From: Poseidonibacter ostreae
GTDB taxonomy: Bacteria > Campylobacterota > Campylobacteria > Campylobacterales > Arcobacteraceae
Length of the DNA stretch: 49,062 bases
Assembly (NCBI RefSeq): GCF_009208075.1
Contig: NZ_WFKJ01000019.1
Coordinates: 1 to 49,062, forward strand
Direction: 5' to 3'
The notes beneath the pieces are model-generated. The model did no database searches. It had not been told where the DNA came from and was given only the letters and a program-made list of their open reading frames with translations. Position 1 is the stretch's first letter; every line of letters starts with the position of its first letter. Of this stretch, positions 18,965 to 28,200 are shown in pieces. Both the position numbers and the translations under genes were made by a program.

Positions 18965-19738
18965 ATGAAAGAAAAATTAATAGAGATTATAAAAGAAGCA
19001 GGGGAGATATTAAAAGATGGATATTTTTCTAAAAAAGATGTAACTTTTAAAGCAAAAAAAGATTTAGTAACAAAATATGATGTCGCAGTTGAAAACTTTT
19101 TAAAAGAGAGTTTTGCCAAAGAGTTTAGTGATTTTAATGTAATTGCAGAAGAATCAGATAATACAAATAAAACATTTTCAAACTCAATAATAGTAGATCC
19201 AATAGATGGAACAACTAACTTTGTAAATAAATTACCTCACACAGCAATTTCAGTTGGGGTATATGTAAATAAAAAACCTTATATTGGAATTGTTTATAAT
19301 CCAATTTTAGATGAACTTTACACAGCAGTTGTAGGAGAGGGTGCATATTGTAATGGAGAAAAAATAGAAACTTCAGATGAAAAAGATTTTCAAAAAGCAC
19401 TACTTTCAACTGGTTTCCCTTATAGCTCTGGGACTTGCGAAGATGACTTGAATGATGTGATTAAAAAAATAAAATACATTTTACCAAGATGCCAAGATAT
19501 TAGACGTTTAGGAGCAGCTTCTCTTGATTTATGTTTAGTAGCACGTGGTGTTTATGAGGGATACTATGAAATGAATTTAAAAGCATGGGATGTTAGTGCT
19601 GGGTTAATCATTTTACAAGAAGCTGGAGGAAAAGTATCTAATCTTGATGGAAATGAATATGTACTATTTGAAAATAAATATATTGTAGCAAGTAATGGAT
19701 TTATTCATGAAGAGTTAATCAAAAATTTAAATATCTAA
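18965..19738 (+). CDS. suhB: inositol monophosphatase family protein (SuhB-like)
   Basis: A 257-residue Mg-dependent phosphatase. Metal-binding motifs are IAEESD, VDPIDGTTNFV and the late WDVSAGLIILQEAGG. The family includes inositol-1-phosphatase, SuhB and related sugar phosphatases, so the substrate is not fixed by sequence. It stands alone between the divergent HD-GYP gene and glmS. In Campylobacter a similar gene sits next to accD, as I recall; here glmS and metK lie between. Confidence 0.88.
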   Translation: MKEKLIEIIKEAGEILKDGYFSKKDVTFKAKKDLVTKYDVAVENFLKESFAKEFSDFNVIAEESDNTNKTFSNSIIVDPIDGTTNFVNKLPHTAISVGVYVNKKPYIGIVYNPILDELYTAVVGEGAYCNGEKIETSDEKDFQKALLSTGFPYSSGTCEDDLNDVIKKIKYILPRCQDIRRLGAASLDLCLVARGVYEGYYEMNLKAWDVSAGLIILQEAGGKVSNLDGNEYVLFENKYIVASNGFIHEELIKNLNI

Positions 19739-19791
19739 AATAAAGAAAATAATATTTTTATAAACAAAGCAATTATTTAGTAAGACTTAAG

Positions 19792-19797
19792 TATAAT
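19792..19797 (+). promoter_or_regulatory. probable -10 element of glmS
   Basis: TATAAT, 35 bases before the glmS start. No good -35 hexamer is present, which is common in Campylobacterota sigma-70 promoters. Confidence 0.4.
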
Positions 19798-19831
19798 CCT
19801 TGATTAAAATTTTACTAAAAGGTGTTACTAT

Positions 19832-21634
19832 ATGTGTGGAATAGTTGGTTATATAGGTAAAAACGATACTACAAAGATTTTATTAGATGGTTTAAAAGAG
19901 CTTGAATACAGAGGCTATGACTCTGCTGGAATTGCTGTTTTAGGTGATGATAAAATTGATGTATTTAAAGCCTTAGGTAAATTACATAATTTAGAAGAGA
20001 AAGTTAATGATAGTTCTTCAAAAAAATATGAATTAGGAATTGGTCATACAAGATGGGCAACTCATGGTCAACCAACTGAACTAAACGCACATCCACACTT
20101 AGGTGAATATTCATATGTAGTTCACAATGGAATTATTGAAAATTATAAAGAATTAAAAGAAGAATTAAGTAATCTTGGACATAAATTTGTATCTCAAACT
20201 GATACAGAAGTTATTGTTCATTTATTTGAAAATTATAATAATAAATTTAATGATACAACAAAAGCCTTTCATAGTACAATTGAAAGATTAGAGGGAGCTT
20301 TTTCTATTCTTCTAATTACAAAAGCAGATCCTACAAAAGTATTTTTCTTTAAACATGGAAGCCCTTTAATAGTAGCGAAGGGTAATGAAGATGATGAAGT
20401 TTTATTTGCTTCTTCTGATGCTCCTTTAATTGGTTTAGCTAATGATGTAGTTTATTTAGAAGATGGAGTTGGTGGAATTGCAACTGCACAAGGAATAGAG
20501 TTTTTTAATGATAATTACTCATGGTCAACACTTCCAACATCAAAACAATTTGCACAAAAAGATGGTTTTAGATTCTTTATGGAAAAAGAAATTTATGAGC
20601 AATCTGATGTTGTTGTTGATTGTATGCTTGGTCGTTTAAGTGATGATGAGATTTTATTTGATGAAATTGATAAGTCTTTAATTAAAGGAATTAACGAAAT
20701 CAAAATTTGTGCTTGTGGAACTTCTTATCACTCAGGACTTACTGCTTCATACCTTTTTGAAAGATTATCAAAAGTTAAATGTAATGTTGAAATAGCAAGT
20801 GAATTTAGATATAAAGAGCCTTTATTAACAAAAGATACTCTTTTTATTGTAATTTCTCAAAGTGGTGAAACAGCAGATACTTTAGAAGCCTTAAAAATGG
20901 CAAAGGCTGCAGGACTTAAATCTCTTGTGATTTGTAATGTTGATAACTCTTCAATGACAAGAACAGCAGATGCTACTATTTTAACACGTGCTGGAATTGA
21001 AAAAGGAGTTGCATCTACAAAAGCATTTACAACTCAAACAGTTGTTTTATGGATGTTAGCACTTTACTTTGGAAAAGCAAAAAATGTTTTAGGAAGTGAT
21101 AAATTACAAAGTGAACTTCATGCATTAAGAGAAGTTCCGAAGTCATTGATTATTGATGATTCAATGCATGAAAAAACAAAAAGATTATCCAAAAGGTACC
21201 TTCATGGTCATGGCTTCTTCTTTATAGGTAGGGATGTATTTTTCCCACTTGCTTTAGAAGGAGCTTTAAAGCTTAAAGAAATTTCATATTTGCATGCAGA
21301 GGGTTATCCTGCAGGTGAAATGAAGCATGGTCCTATTGCATTAGCTGATCCAGAATTGTTCACTATTGCTTTAATGCCACAAAATTTACTTTATGATAAA
21401 ATAAAATCTAATGTTGAAGAATTAAGTGCTAGAGATAGTACAATTTGTTCTATATCACCACTTGACTTTGATTTAAGTGATGACTTTATTAAAATTAACG
21501 AAACTGATCATTATATGTTAGAATTTTTTGAAATGTTAATAGCTTTACAGTTATTATCAATGGAAATATCAGTTAGGTTAGGAAACGATGTTGATATGCC
21601 AAGAAACTTGGCTAAGTCAGTTACCGTAGAATAA
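19832..21634 (+). CDS. glmS: glucosamine-6-phosphate synthase
   Basis: A 600-residue isomerising glutamine-fructose-6-phosphate aminotransferase. The N-terminal glutaminase half starts MCGIVGYIG with nucleophile Cys2 and has LEYRGYDSAGIAV, HTRWATHG and VVHNGIIEN. The isomerase half has two SIS domains (CGTSYHSGL, ISQSGETADTLEAL, AEGYPAGEMKHGP) and ends PRNLAKSVTVE. It makes glucosamine-6-phosphate for cell wall and LPS. The 93-base upstream gap is too short and AT-rich for a glmS ribozyme. Confidence 0.98.
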   Translation: MCGIVGYIGKNDTTKILLDGLKELEYRGYDSAGIAVLGDDKIDVFKALGKLHNLEEKVNDSSSKKYELGIGHTRWATHGQPTELNAHPHLGEYSYVVHNGIIENYKELKEELSNLGHKFVSQTDTEVIVHLFENYNNKFNDTTKAFHSTIERLEGAFSILLITKADPTKVFFFKHGSPLIVAKGNEDDEVLFASSDAPLIGLANDVVYLEDGVGGIATAQGIEFFNDNYSWSTLPTSKQFAQKDGFRFFMEKEIYEQSDVVVDCMLGRLSDDEILFDEIDKSLIKGINEIKICACGTSYHSGLTASYLFERLSKVKCNVEIASEFRYKEPLLTKDTLFIVISQSGETADTLEALKMAKAAGLKSLVICNVDNSSMTRTADATILTRAGIEKGVASTKAFTTQTVVLWMLALYFGKAKNVLGSDKLQSELHALREVPKSLIIDDSMHEKTKRLSKRYLHGHGFFFIGRDVFFPLALEGALKLKEISYLHAEGYPAGEMKHGPIALADPELFTIALMPQNLLYDKIKSNVEELSARDSTICSISPLDFDLSDDFIKINETDHYMLEFFEMLIALQLLSMEISVRLGNDVDMPRNLAKSVTVE

Positions 21635-21730
21635 ATTCAACTTGCTGTTGTATTTGTTATTTTTTTAGCAGCAAAATTGTAATTAAAAATAATGGAAAAC
21701 AAAAATGGAAAACCTCAAAGGAAAACAAAC

Positions 21731-22939
21731 ATGGAAAACAAAAAACAGTATTTATTTACTTCAGAAGTAGTAAGCCCAGGTCACCCTGATAAATGTGCAG
21801 ATATTATTGCGGATACTATTGTTGATAAGTTAATTATTGAAGATAAAAACAGCAGAGTTGCATCTGAAGTTTTTGTAGCAGGAAAAAATGTAATAATTGG
21901 TGGAGAAGTTAAATCAACTTGCCAATTATCTGATAAAGAGTATGAAGATTTAGTTAAATCAGCCTTAGCAAAAATTGGTTATGATGGAAAATCAAGCTTT
22001 ACAAAAGAGCAGTGTTTACATCCAGATGATGTAAATGTTCAAGTATTATTAAACCAACAAAGCCCAGATATTTCTCAAGGTGTTGATCAAACAACTGGTG
22101 ATATAGGTGCTGGAGATCAAGGTATTATGTTTGGTTTTGCATCAACAGAAACAGCTGATTATATGCCAGCAGCTATTTCTTATGCCCGAATGTTAAGTGA
22201 TAAAGTTTATAATTATGCATTAAAGCATAATCATAAATTAGGTGTTGATATTAAAACACAAGTTACAATTGATTATGGAACAAAAGAAAACTTTGAAAAT
22301 TGTAAACCACAAAAAATTCACACTATTGTAGTATCTGCACCTTCAGTTGAAGATATGGATATTAAAGATGTTAGAGAATTAATTCAAGGTTTAATTGATG
22401 ATTCTGGACTTCCAACAAATATGTATGATAAAGATAGTACAATTATTCATATTAACCCAACAGGAAGATATGTAAGTCATTCATCTTTACATGATAGTGG
22501 ATTAACAGGAAGAAAGCTTATTGTTGACTCTTTTGGAGGATACTCACCAATTGGTGGTGGAGCTCAAAGTTCAAAAGATTATACAAAAGTTGATAGATCA
22601 GGACTTTATGCAGCACGTTGGATTGCAAAACACATCGTTGCTTCTGGACTTGCTTTAAAAGCAGTTGTTCAAATATCATATGCAATTGGAGTGGCACGTC
22701 CAACTTCTGTTTCAGTTGATACTATGGGTACATTCACAAAATTAAATGATGATGAATTATCTGCTTTTGTTATGGATAGTTTTTCCTTAACTCCAAAGTG
22801 GATTACTGATAAATTTGCATTAGATAAACCAAGTGAAGAGACTTTCCTTTATGCAGATGTAGCTTCACGAGGACAAGTTGGTCAAAGTGATTACCCTTGG
22901 GAAAAACTTGATGAATTAGAAAAATTCGCAAATTTATAA
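21731..22939 (+). CDS. metK: S-adenosylmethionine synthase
   Basis: About 402 residues. FTSEVVSPGHPDK, GAGDQGIMFGFA, GRYVSHSSL, and GGYSPIGGGAQSSKD with the following TKVDRSG are the ATP, methionine and metal-binding stretches. It makes SAM from methionine and ATP. An in-frame ATG at 21692 would add 13 residues, but AAAGGA lies eight bases before ATG 21731, and the family starts close to there. ATGGAAAAC occurs three times at 21692, 21705 and 21731, as if the 5' end had been partly duplicated. No SAM riboswitch is recognisable upstream. Confidence 0.96.
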   Translation: MENKKQYLFTSEVVSPGHPDKCADIIADTIVDKLIIEDKNSRVASEVFVAGKNVIIGGEVKSTCQLSDKEYEDLVKSALAKIGYDGKSSFTKEQCLHPDDVNVQVLLNQQSPDISQGVDQTTGDIGAGDQGIMFGFASTETADYMPAAISYARMLSDKVYNYALKHNHKLGVDIKTQVTIDYGTKENFENCKPQKIHTIVVSAPSVEDMDIKDVRELIQGLIDDSGLPTNMYDKDSTIIHINPTGRYVSHSSLHDSGLTGRKLIVDSFGGYSPIGGGAQSSKDYTKVDRSGLYAARWIAKHIVASGLALKAVVQISYAIGVARPTSVSVDTMGTFTKLNDDELSAFVMDSFSLTPKWITDKFALDKPSEETFLYADVASRGQVGQSDYPWEKLDELEKFANL

Positions 22940-22960
22940 GATTAAAAAAAAGGATTTAGT

Positions 22961-23830
22961 ATGGATTTAAAAAATTTATTTAGCAAAATATCATTTGATA
23001 GCGATTCTAAAGAACAAGCTACAAAAAAAGATGCTCCAAGTCATTGGGTAAAGTGTCCTGAATGTAGTTCTTTAATGTTCTTTAAAGAAGTAGAAAATCA
23101 AGATAATATATGTCCTAAATGTAATTTTCATATGAGAATTGGGGCAAAAAGAAGAATTGAAATTTTAGCAGATGAAGGTGCTTTTGTTGAATATGATGAA
23201 GATTTAAGACCAAACGATCCTTTAAAATTTGTAGATAAAACTTCTTATAAAAAAAGAGTAGAAGTAGCTCTTAAAAAGACAGGAAGAACATCTTCTGTTG
23301 TAAGTGGAGAATGTGAAATCAATGGAACAGCTGTTCAAATTGTTGTATTTGACTTCTCTTTTATGGGTGGTTCTCTAGGTTCTGTTGAGGGTGAAAAAAT
23401 TGTTAGAGCTGTTAATAGAGCTATTGAAAAACATCAAGGTCTTATTATTGTTTCTGCTTCAGGTGGTGCAAGAATGCAAGAGTCAACTTTTGCTTTAATG
23501 CAAATGGCTAAAACTTCTGCAGCTCTAAAAAGATTAGATCATGCAAAATTACCTTATATCTCTATTTTAACAGATCCAACAATGGGTGGTGTTTCTGCAT
23601 CATTCGCATTCTTAGGTGATATTATTATGGCAGAACCAGGAGCTTTAATTGGCTTTGCAGGTCAAAGAGTTATTAAACAAACTATTGGTGCCGATTTACC
23701 TGAAGGATTCCAACGAGCTGAATTCTTACTTGAAAAAGGTTCAATAGATATGGTTGTAAATAGAGCTGATATGAAACAAACACTATCTGATTTATTAACA
23801 ATGTTTAAAAAAGAGAAAATAGCAAACTAA
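22961..23830 (+). CDS. accD: acetyl-CoA carboxylase carboxyltransferase subunit beta
   Basis: A 289-residue subunit. A zinc ribbon (about 32-55) has CPECSSLMF and CPKC. The crotonase-fold domain shows [28 protein letters not shown] and IGFAGQRVI, the oxyanion-hole and biotin-site stretches. With AccA it carries out the transcarboxylase step that forms malonyl-CoA. thiE starts directly after its stop codon without any gap, so coupling is likely. Confidence 0.97.
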   Translation: MDLKNLFSKISFDSDSKEQATKKDAPSHWVKCPECSSLMFFKEVENQDNICPKCNFHMRIGAKRRIEILADEGAFVEYDEDLRPNDPLKFVDKTSYKKRVEVALKKTGRTSSVVSGECEINGTAVQIVVFDFSFMGGSLGSVEGEKIVRAVNRAIEKHQGLIIVSASGGARMQESTFALMQMAKTSAALKRLDHAKLPYISILTDPTMGGVSASFAFLGDIIMAEPGALIGFAGQRVIKQTIGADLPEGFQRAEFLLEKGSIDMVVNRADMKQTLSDLLTMFKKEKIAN

Positions 23831-24463
23831 ATGTTATCAAATTTTGAAGAAGCTTTAGGTTTTAAACTTGAAGCTTCTAACTACTTATATGTTTTATGTG
23901 ATTATGAAACTCTTCTAAAAAAAAATATCTCACTTGAATCTTTTATAAATTTATGTAAAAGTAAAAATGTAAAATTAGTTCAATATAGAGATAAAGTATC
24001 TTCTATTGAAATACAAAAAGAAAATTTACTTTTTTTAAAAGAATCATTAAAAGTTCCAATTTTAATAAATGATAAAATTGAACTAATAGAGTATTGTAAC
24101 GGCTTGCATTTGGGACAAGAAGACTTTGCTTTAATTCATAAAGACAAAAAAATTGCAATAAAATTAATAAGAAAAAAAATAGGAAAAAAGCTTTTAGGTC
24201 TTTCAACTCACAATGAAGTAGAGATATTAGAAGCAAATGAACTAGAGTTAGACATGATAGGTCTAGGCGCTTATAAAAATACTAATACTAAAGATGTAAG
24301 TACTGTATTAGGAGAAAAGATTTCTTATCTTGCAAAGATATCAACTCATCCTGTTTGTGCTATTGGTGGTGTTAAAATTGAGGACAAGATTAAAAATATA
24401 ACTTTTAATGTTGTGGGAAGTGGATTTTACGTGACTAATGGGGATATTTATGGTAAAAATTAA
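23831..24463 (+). CDS. thiE: thiamine phosphate synthase family protein
   Basis: A 210-residue ThiE/TenI-type TIM barrel. VKLVQYRDK (usual VQLREK), ILINDKIEL, GLHLGQED, LLGLSTHNE, the TNTKD phosphate loop, and CAIGGV match the family in order. ThiE joins the thiazole and pyrimidine phosphates. The sequence is somewhat divergent (YRDK, no clear GP in the phosphate loop), so a TenI-like role is possible. It is wedged tightly between accD and rlmH, overlapping the latter by 14 bases. Confidence 0.8.
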   Translation: MLSNFEEALGFKLEASNYLYVLCDYETLLKKNISLESFINLCKSKNVKLVQYRDKVSSIEIQKENLLFLKESLKVPILINDKIELIEYCNGLHLGQEDFALIHKDKKIAIKLIRKKIGKKLLGLSTHNEVEILEANELELDMIGLGAYKNTNTKDVSTVLGEKISYLAKISTHPVCAIGGVKIEDKIKNITFNVVGSGFYVTNGDIYGKN

Positions 24464-24908
24464 TATTTATTCAATTGTTAAACCATCAAAAGATGAGTTT
24501 GATATTTTAATAAAAGAGTTTATTAAAATGTCACTAAAATATGCAAAAGTTGAAGTTCATTATATATTTAATAAATCTATTGCAAAAGCTCAAACAATAG
24601 GTGAAAGTGAAGCACAAAAAGCTTATAGTGATACTTATGAACCTTTATTAAAAGGTTATAATATTGCCTTAGATGTTTTAGGAAAAAAATTGGATTCTTA
24701 TTCTTTTTCTAAAGTATTAGAGGGTAAAAATGAAATAAATTTTTTTATTGGTGGAGCATATGGCTTTGAAAGAGAATTTTTAAAGAAATGTGATAGTATA
24801 ATATCTCTAAGTGATTTGACAATGGCACACAAAATAGCAAATGTTGTTTTGACTGAACAGATCTTTAGAGGGCTTTGTATTATAAATAACCACCCATATC
24901 ATAAATAA
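24450..24908 (+). CDS. rlmH: 23S rRNA pseudouridine-1915 N3-methyltransferase
   Basis: A 152-residue SPOUT methyltransferase. FFIGGAYGFE is the knot/SAM motif, ISLSDLTMAHKIA follows, and the C-terminus is NHPYHK, the invariant RlmH tail. It methylates pseudouridine 1915 in helix 69 of the large subunit. An in-frame ATG at 24438 would add four residues; family members start near MVKINIYSI, so ATG 24450 is preferred. It starts inside thiE. Confidence 0.95.
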   Translation: MVKINIYSIVKPSKDEFDILIKEFIKMSLKYAKVEVHYIFNKSIAKAQTIGESEAQKAYSDTYEPLLKGYNIALDVLGKKLDSYSFSKVLEGKNEINFFIGGAYGFEREFLKKCDSIISLSDLTMAHKIANVVLTEQIFRGLCIINNHPYHK

Positions 24909-24924
24909 TTTATTATATTTTTTG

Positions 24925-24930
24925 TATAAT
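24925..24930 (+). promoter_or_regulatory. probable -10 element of dksA
   Basis: TATAAT in the 50-base gap between rlmH and dksA, with a T-rich stretch just upstream and no clear -35. It could start a dksA-led transcript separate from the accD run. Confidence 0.4.
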
Positions 24931-24958
24931 GGCAAAATTTTAAATTTAAGGGTATAAT

Positions 24959-25312
24959 GTGGCTAACACAAAACAAGTTGTAGAATTAAAACAAATCTTA
25001 TTAGATAAAAAAGAATTAATCATAAAAAATATACAAGGAAGTAGAGATAGCATTGATTGCTTGAAAAATTCTGAGTGTAAAGATGAATATGATTATGCTG
25101 AAATATCAAGTGATAGTTTTAAAGAGGGTATTATTGCAAATCAACAAGTTAAAGAATTAGAAGAGATTGAAGACGCGTTAAAAAGAGTTGACAATGGAAC
25201 TTATGGTACTTGTGAAATGTGTGATGAATCAATTGCAATAGGAAGATTAAGAGCAAAACCATTTGCAAAGTTTTGTACACCGTGTAGAGAGATTTACGAA
25301 GTAGAAAAATAG
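24959..25312 (+). CDS. dksA: DksA/TraR family transcription factor
   Basis: A 117-residue DksA-type protein. The C-terminal zinc finger is C-x2-C-x17-C-x2-C (CEMC and CTPC). The coiled-coil tip shows DEYDYA, matching the DxxDxA of E. coli DksA that acts in the RNA polymerase secondary channel. This suggests genuine DksA activity with ppGpp in the stringent response. The start is GTG, six bases after AAGGG; the overlapping ATG at 24957 is out of frame. It is shorter than E. coli DksA (151), as usual in this phylum. Confidence 0.9.
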   Translation: MANTKQVVELKQILLDKKELIIKNIQGSRDSIDCLKNSECKDEYDYAEISSDSFKEGIIANQQVKELEEIEDALKRVDNGTYGTCEMCDESIAIGRLRAKPFAKFCTPCREIYEVEK

Positions 25313-25329
25313 TAAAAAAGGATTTAGTT

Positions 25330-26343
25330 ATGGGTTTTAAAAAATATATTGTTTTTTCAGTATTGTTTATTGGTGCAATTTATGGATATACATTTAGTTT
25401 AGAGTTAGGAGATTTTAAAGTTACAATTCTTGATATCTCATTACTTTTACCAATTGCAGTTTGGATTATAGTTCCTTTAGTAATATTATTTATTGCTACA
25501 ATTGGACATATCTTATTTTATGGTTTAATTAATGTATTTAAACAAAGAGCAATAAATAAAGATAAAGAAACAATGATTACTCTAATTAAATCAAATTTAT
25601 TAGAAAAAAATCCTCCAAAAAGATTTAAAACAAAAGCTTTTAAAGAGCTATCAGCTGTTGTTTCTCAATTGAAATTAAATGTTAAAAGTGATACATTTAC
25701 TTCTTCAGATTCAGATTTAAACTCTTTAATTGCAAATATTCAAGATATAAAAGCTGGAAAACATGTAGTAGCTAAGTCTTTAAAATTAAATGAAATGTCA
25801 GAATTAGCAAATCAAAATTTAATCAACAAAGTAAATGAACAACCTGATTTTTCAGTAGATGTTCTTAAAAAAGTTGAAAACTATGCTCCAAATGTAGTTA
25901 GACAATCGTTTATTAATGTTATTAATGAAAAATCTATGACTACAATTAAAAAACTTTATAAAAATGTTAAGTTAGATAAAGATTTAGCTAGAAGATTATT
26001 TGAAAAAGATGCAGCTAATAATGAGTTTGGATTTTCTTCAGAAGAAATATCTAAAATTGTAAAAGATTTACAATATACAACAGAAGATTATTTAGCGCTT
26101 GCAAGAAATTATGAATCAATTTTACAACCAGATCAAATTATTGCATTATTTGAAAAGTTAAGTGAAGAAATTGATGCTTCAACTCCTGCTTATTTACATG
26201 TATTATTTGAATATGAAATGATTGATAAAGTAAGAGAAATTGTTGATACAACACCAGAAGGTGAATATACATCATTTAAAGCACTTTTAGATTTAAAAGA
26301 TGCTGGTAAACATTACGATTTAGAATCGATTTCATATAAATAA
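25330..26343 (+). CDS. conserved membrane protein of unknown function
   Basis: A 337-residue protein that I cannot name. Two N-terminal membrane segments (about 5-24 and 36-72, the latter possibly kinked) are followed by a long cytoplasmic helical part of about 260 residues with no catalytic motif. The C-terminal region (FEKLSEEIDASTPAYLHVLF) looks like helical repeats. From memory, a membrane protein occupies the same slot between dksA and dus in Campylobacter; that should be verified. Its stop overlaps the dus start by one base (TAATG), so translation is coupled. Confidence 0.8.
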   Translation: MGFKKYIVFSVLFIGAIYGYTFSLELGDFKVTILDISLLLPIAVWIIVPLVILFIATIGHILFYGLINVFKQRAINKDKETMITLIKSNLLEKNPPKRFKTKAFKELSAVVSQLKLNVKSDTFTSSDSDLNSLIANIQDIKAGKHVVAKSLKLNEMSELANQNLINKVNEQPDFSVDVLKKVENYAPNVVRQSFINVINEKSMTTIKKLYKNVKLDKDLARRLFEKDAANNEFGFSSEEISKIVKDLQYTTEDYLALARNYESILQPDQIIALFEKLSEEIDASTPAYLHVLFEYEMIDKVREIVDTTPEGEYTSFKALLDLKDAGKHYDLESISYK

Positions 26344-27281
26344 TGACAAAGAAAATTGATTTTAGCCAACCCTTAATGGTGTTGGCACCTCTTGCTGGTT
26401 ATACTGACTTACCTTTTAGATCTGTAGTTAAAAAATTTGGTGCAGATATTACAATTTCAGAAATGATTTCTTCAAATGCTTTAGTTTATAAATCAGAAAA
26501 AACATTTAAAATGATAGAAAAATCTCCAAGTGAAGATCCTTATATTGTTCAAATAGCAGGAAATAGTCCTGAATTAGTTCGAGATGCTGTTTTAATGTTA
26601 AATGATATTGATGGAATTGATGGAATTGATTTAAACTGTGGATGTCCTGCTCCTAAAGTATTCTCACACGGTTCAGGTTCAAATCTTTTAGGAGATTTAA
26701 AAAAGCTTGAAAGTATTTTATCAACTGTTAAAAAGTACTCTACAAAACAATATACAAGTGCAAAAGTAAGAATTGGAGTAAATGAAAAGATTCCCGTTGA
26801 AATTGCAAAAGCAGTTGAAGCTTGTGGTGTTGATTTTGTATCTGTTCATGGAAGAACAAGAGCAGGTAAATATAAAGCTCCTGTTGATTATGATGCAATT
26901 AAAGCGATGAAAGAAGCTGTTAATATTCCTGTTATTGCAAATGGTGATATAAAAGATTATGATAAAGCTAGAGAAGTTTTAGAGTATACAAAAGCTGATG
27001 GTGTAATGATTGGTCGTGGAGCAATTGGAAGACCATGGATTTTTCATCAATTAAAACAAAATATTGAAGATAAAGATATCTCTGAGAACTTAAAAAAAGA
27101 GATTATTCTAGAACACTTTGATGCAACACTAAATTTTCATGGTGAACACGGTACTGTGATGTTTAGAAAACTACTACATTCATACTCAAAAGGTTATACT
27201 GGAGCTCATGAATTTAGAGATTTAATTAATAAAATATCTGATCAAAAAGTTATGAGAGATATGATTGAATCTTTCTTTTAA
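26343..27281 (+). CDS. dus: tRNA-dihydrouridine synthase
   Basis: A 312-residue flavoenzyme with a TIM barrel. LAPLAGYTDLPFR at the start, DLNCGCPAPKV with the catalytic cysteine, SVHGRTRAGKY, IANGDI and GVMIGRGAIGRPWIF are diagnostic. It reduces uridine in tRNA D-loops using FMN and NADPH. The sequence looks DusB-like. It starts at ATG 26343, overlapping the stop of the membrane protein. Confidence 0.95.
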   Translation: MTKKIDFSQPLMVLAPLAGYTDLPFRSVVKKFGADITISEMISSNALVYKSEKTFKMIEKSPSEDPYIVQIAGNSPELVRDAVLMLNDIDGIDGIDLNCGCPAPKVFSHGSGSNLLGDLKKLESILSTVKKYSTKQYTSAKVRIGVNEKIPVEIAKAVEACGVDFVSVHGRTRAGKYKAPVDYDAIKAMKEAVNIPVIANGDIKDYDKAREVLEYTKADGVMIGRGAIGRPWIFHQLKQNIEDKDISENLKKEIILEHFDATLNFHGEHGTVMFRKLLHSYSKGYTGAHEFRDLINKISDQKVMRDMIESFF

Positions 27282-27375
27282 ACCTTTTTAATATTATTCA
27301 TAATGTTATTTAGATAAAATATCTCACTTTTTACAAAAGAATTTAATTTTATATAGTTAAATAAAAAGGAAATAT

Positions 27376-28197
27376 TTGTCTGAATACTATTTTGAATTAA
27401 CAATTAATCCAAATAAAAATTATGAACTTTTTTTAGATCTACTTACATCTCTAACTAATAATAATGCCATTGAAGAAATTGATGGTACTTTAATAGCTAG
27501 AAGTGAAGATGATTTATCTAATGTTGAAGAAGGTATTTTACAGTTTGCAAAAGCTTTAGATATCGAATGCCTTACAACTCATACAAAAAAAGAGAATATC
27601 GATTGGATAAAACAATATCAAGAATCAGTTAAATCTGTTGAGATTGGAAACTTTTACATTCGTCCTTCTTGGGAAGAAAAAAAAGAAAATAAAATTGATA
27701 TTATAATTGACCCTGCATTATCTTTTGGTTCTGGACATCATGAAACAACTTCATCTTGTATACATGCAATTGATAAGTATGTTGATGAAAAATCAAGAGT
27801 TTTAGATGTAGGAACAGGAAGTGGAATTTTAGCAATTGCAGCTTCAAAGAAAAACTGTATTGTTGATATTTGTGATACTGATGATGTTTGTATAAAAGAT
27901 ACTACAAGTAATTTTGAATTAAATTCTGTAGAATTTAATACTTCATGGATTGGATCTGCTAATAAAGCAAAAAATAAATATGATGTAGTAATAGCAAATA
28001 TTGTTGCAGATGTATTAGCAATGATTGCAAAAGATTTAAAGAACTGTTTAAATGATGATGGTATATTAATAATTTCAGGTATTTTAGATAAACACATTGA
28101 TAGAGTGTTAAATAAATTTAAAGACTTAGAGCAATTAGAACTTATTCACAAAAATGAATGGGTAACAGTTGTATTTAAAAATAATAAGGAGTTTTAG
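27376..28197 (+). CDS. prmA: ribosomal protein L11 methyltransferase
   Basis: A 273-residue PrmA. DPALSFGSGHHETT, the SAM motif DVGTGSGILAIAA, and NIVADVLAMIAKDL are typical. It methylates L11 at several amino groups. The start is TTG, five bases after AAAGGA, giving the expected MSEYYFEL beginning. ftsH follows after three bases, so they share a transcript. A -10-like TAAAAT lies in the 94-base upstream gap near 27315. Confidence 0.93.
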   Translation: MSEYYFELTINPNKNYELFLDLLTSLTNNNAIEEIDGTLIARSEDDLSNVEEGILQFAKALDIECLTTHTKKENIDWIKQYQESVKSVEIGNFYIRPSWEEKKENKIDIIIDPALSFGSGHHETTSSCIHAIDKYVDEKSRVLDVGTGSGILAIAASKKNCIVDICDTDDVCIKDTTSNFELNSVEFNTSWIGSANKAKNKYDVVIANIVADVLAMIAKDLKNCLNDDGILIISGILDKHIDRVLNKFKDLEQLELIHKNEWVTVVFKNNKEF

Positions 28198-28200
28198 TTT

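Noticed and set aside
19739-19831. glmS ribozyme before glmS.
   Set aside because: The gap is 93 bases and AT-rich with no recognisable pseudoknot core; glmS ribozymes are mainly in Firmicutes.
21635-21690. Possible SAM riboswitch or terminator upstream of metK (TTGCTG and CAGCAA arms).
   Set aside because: Only six pairs with a loop of about 19 bases, no T-run after the stem, and no conserved SAM-riboswitch core.
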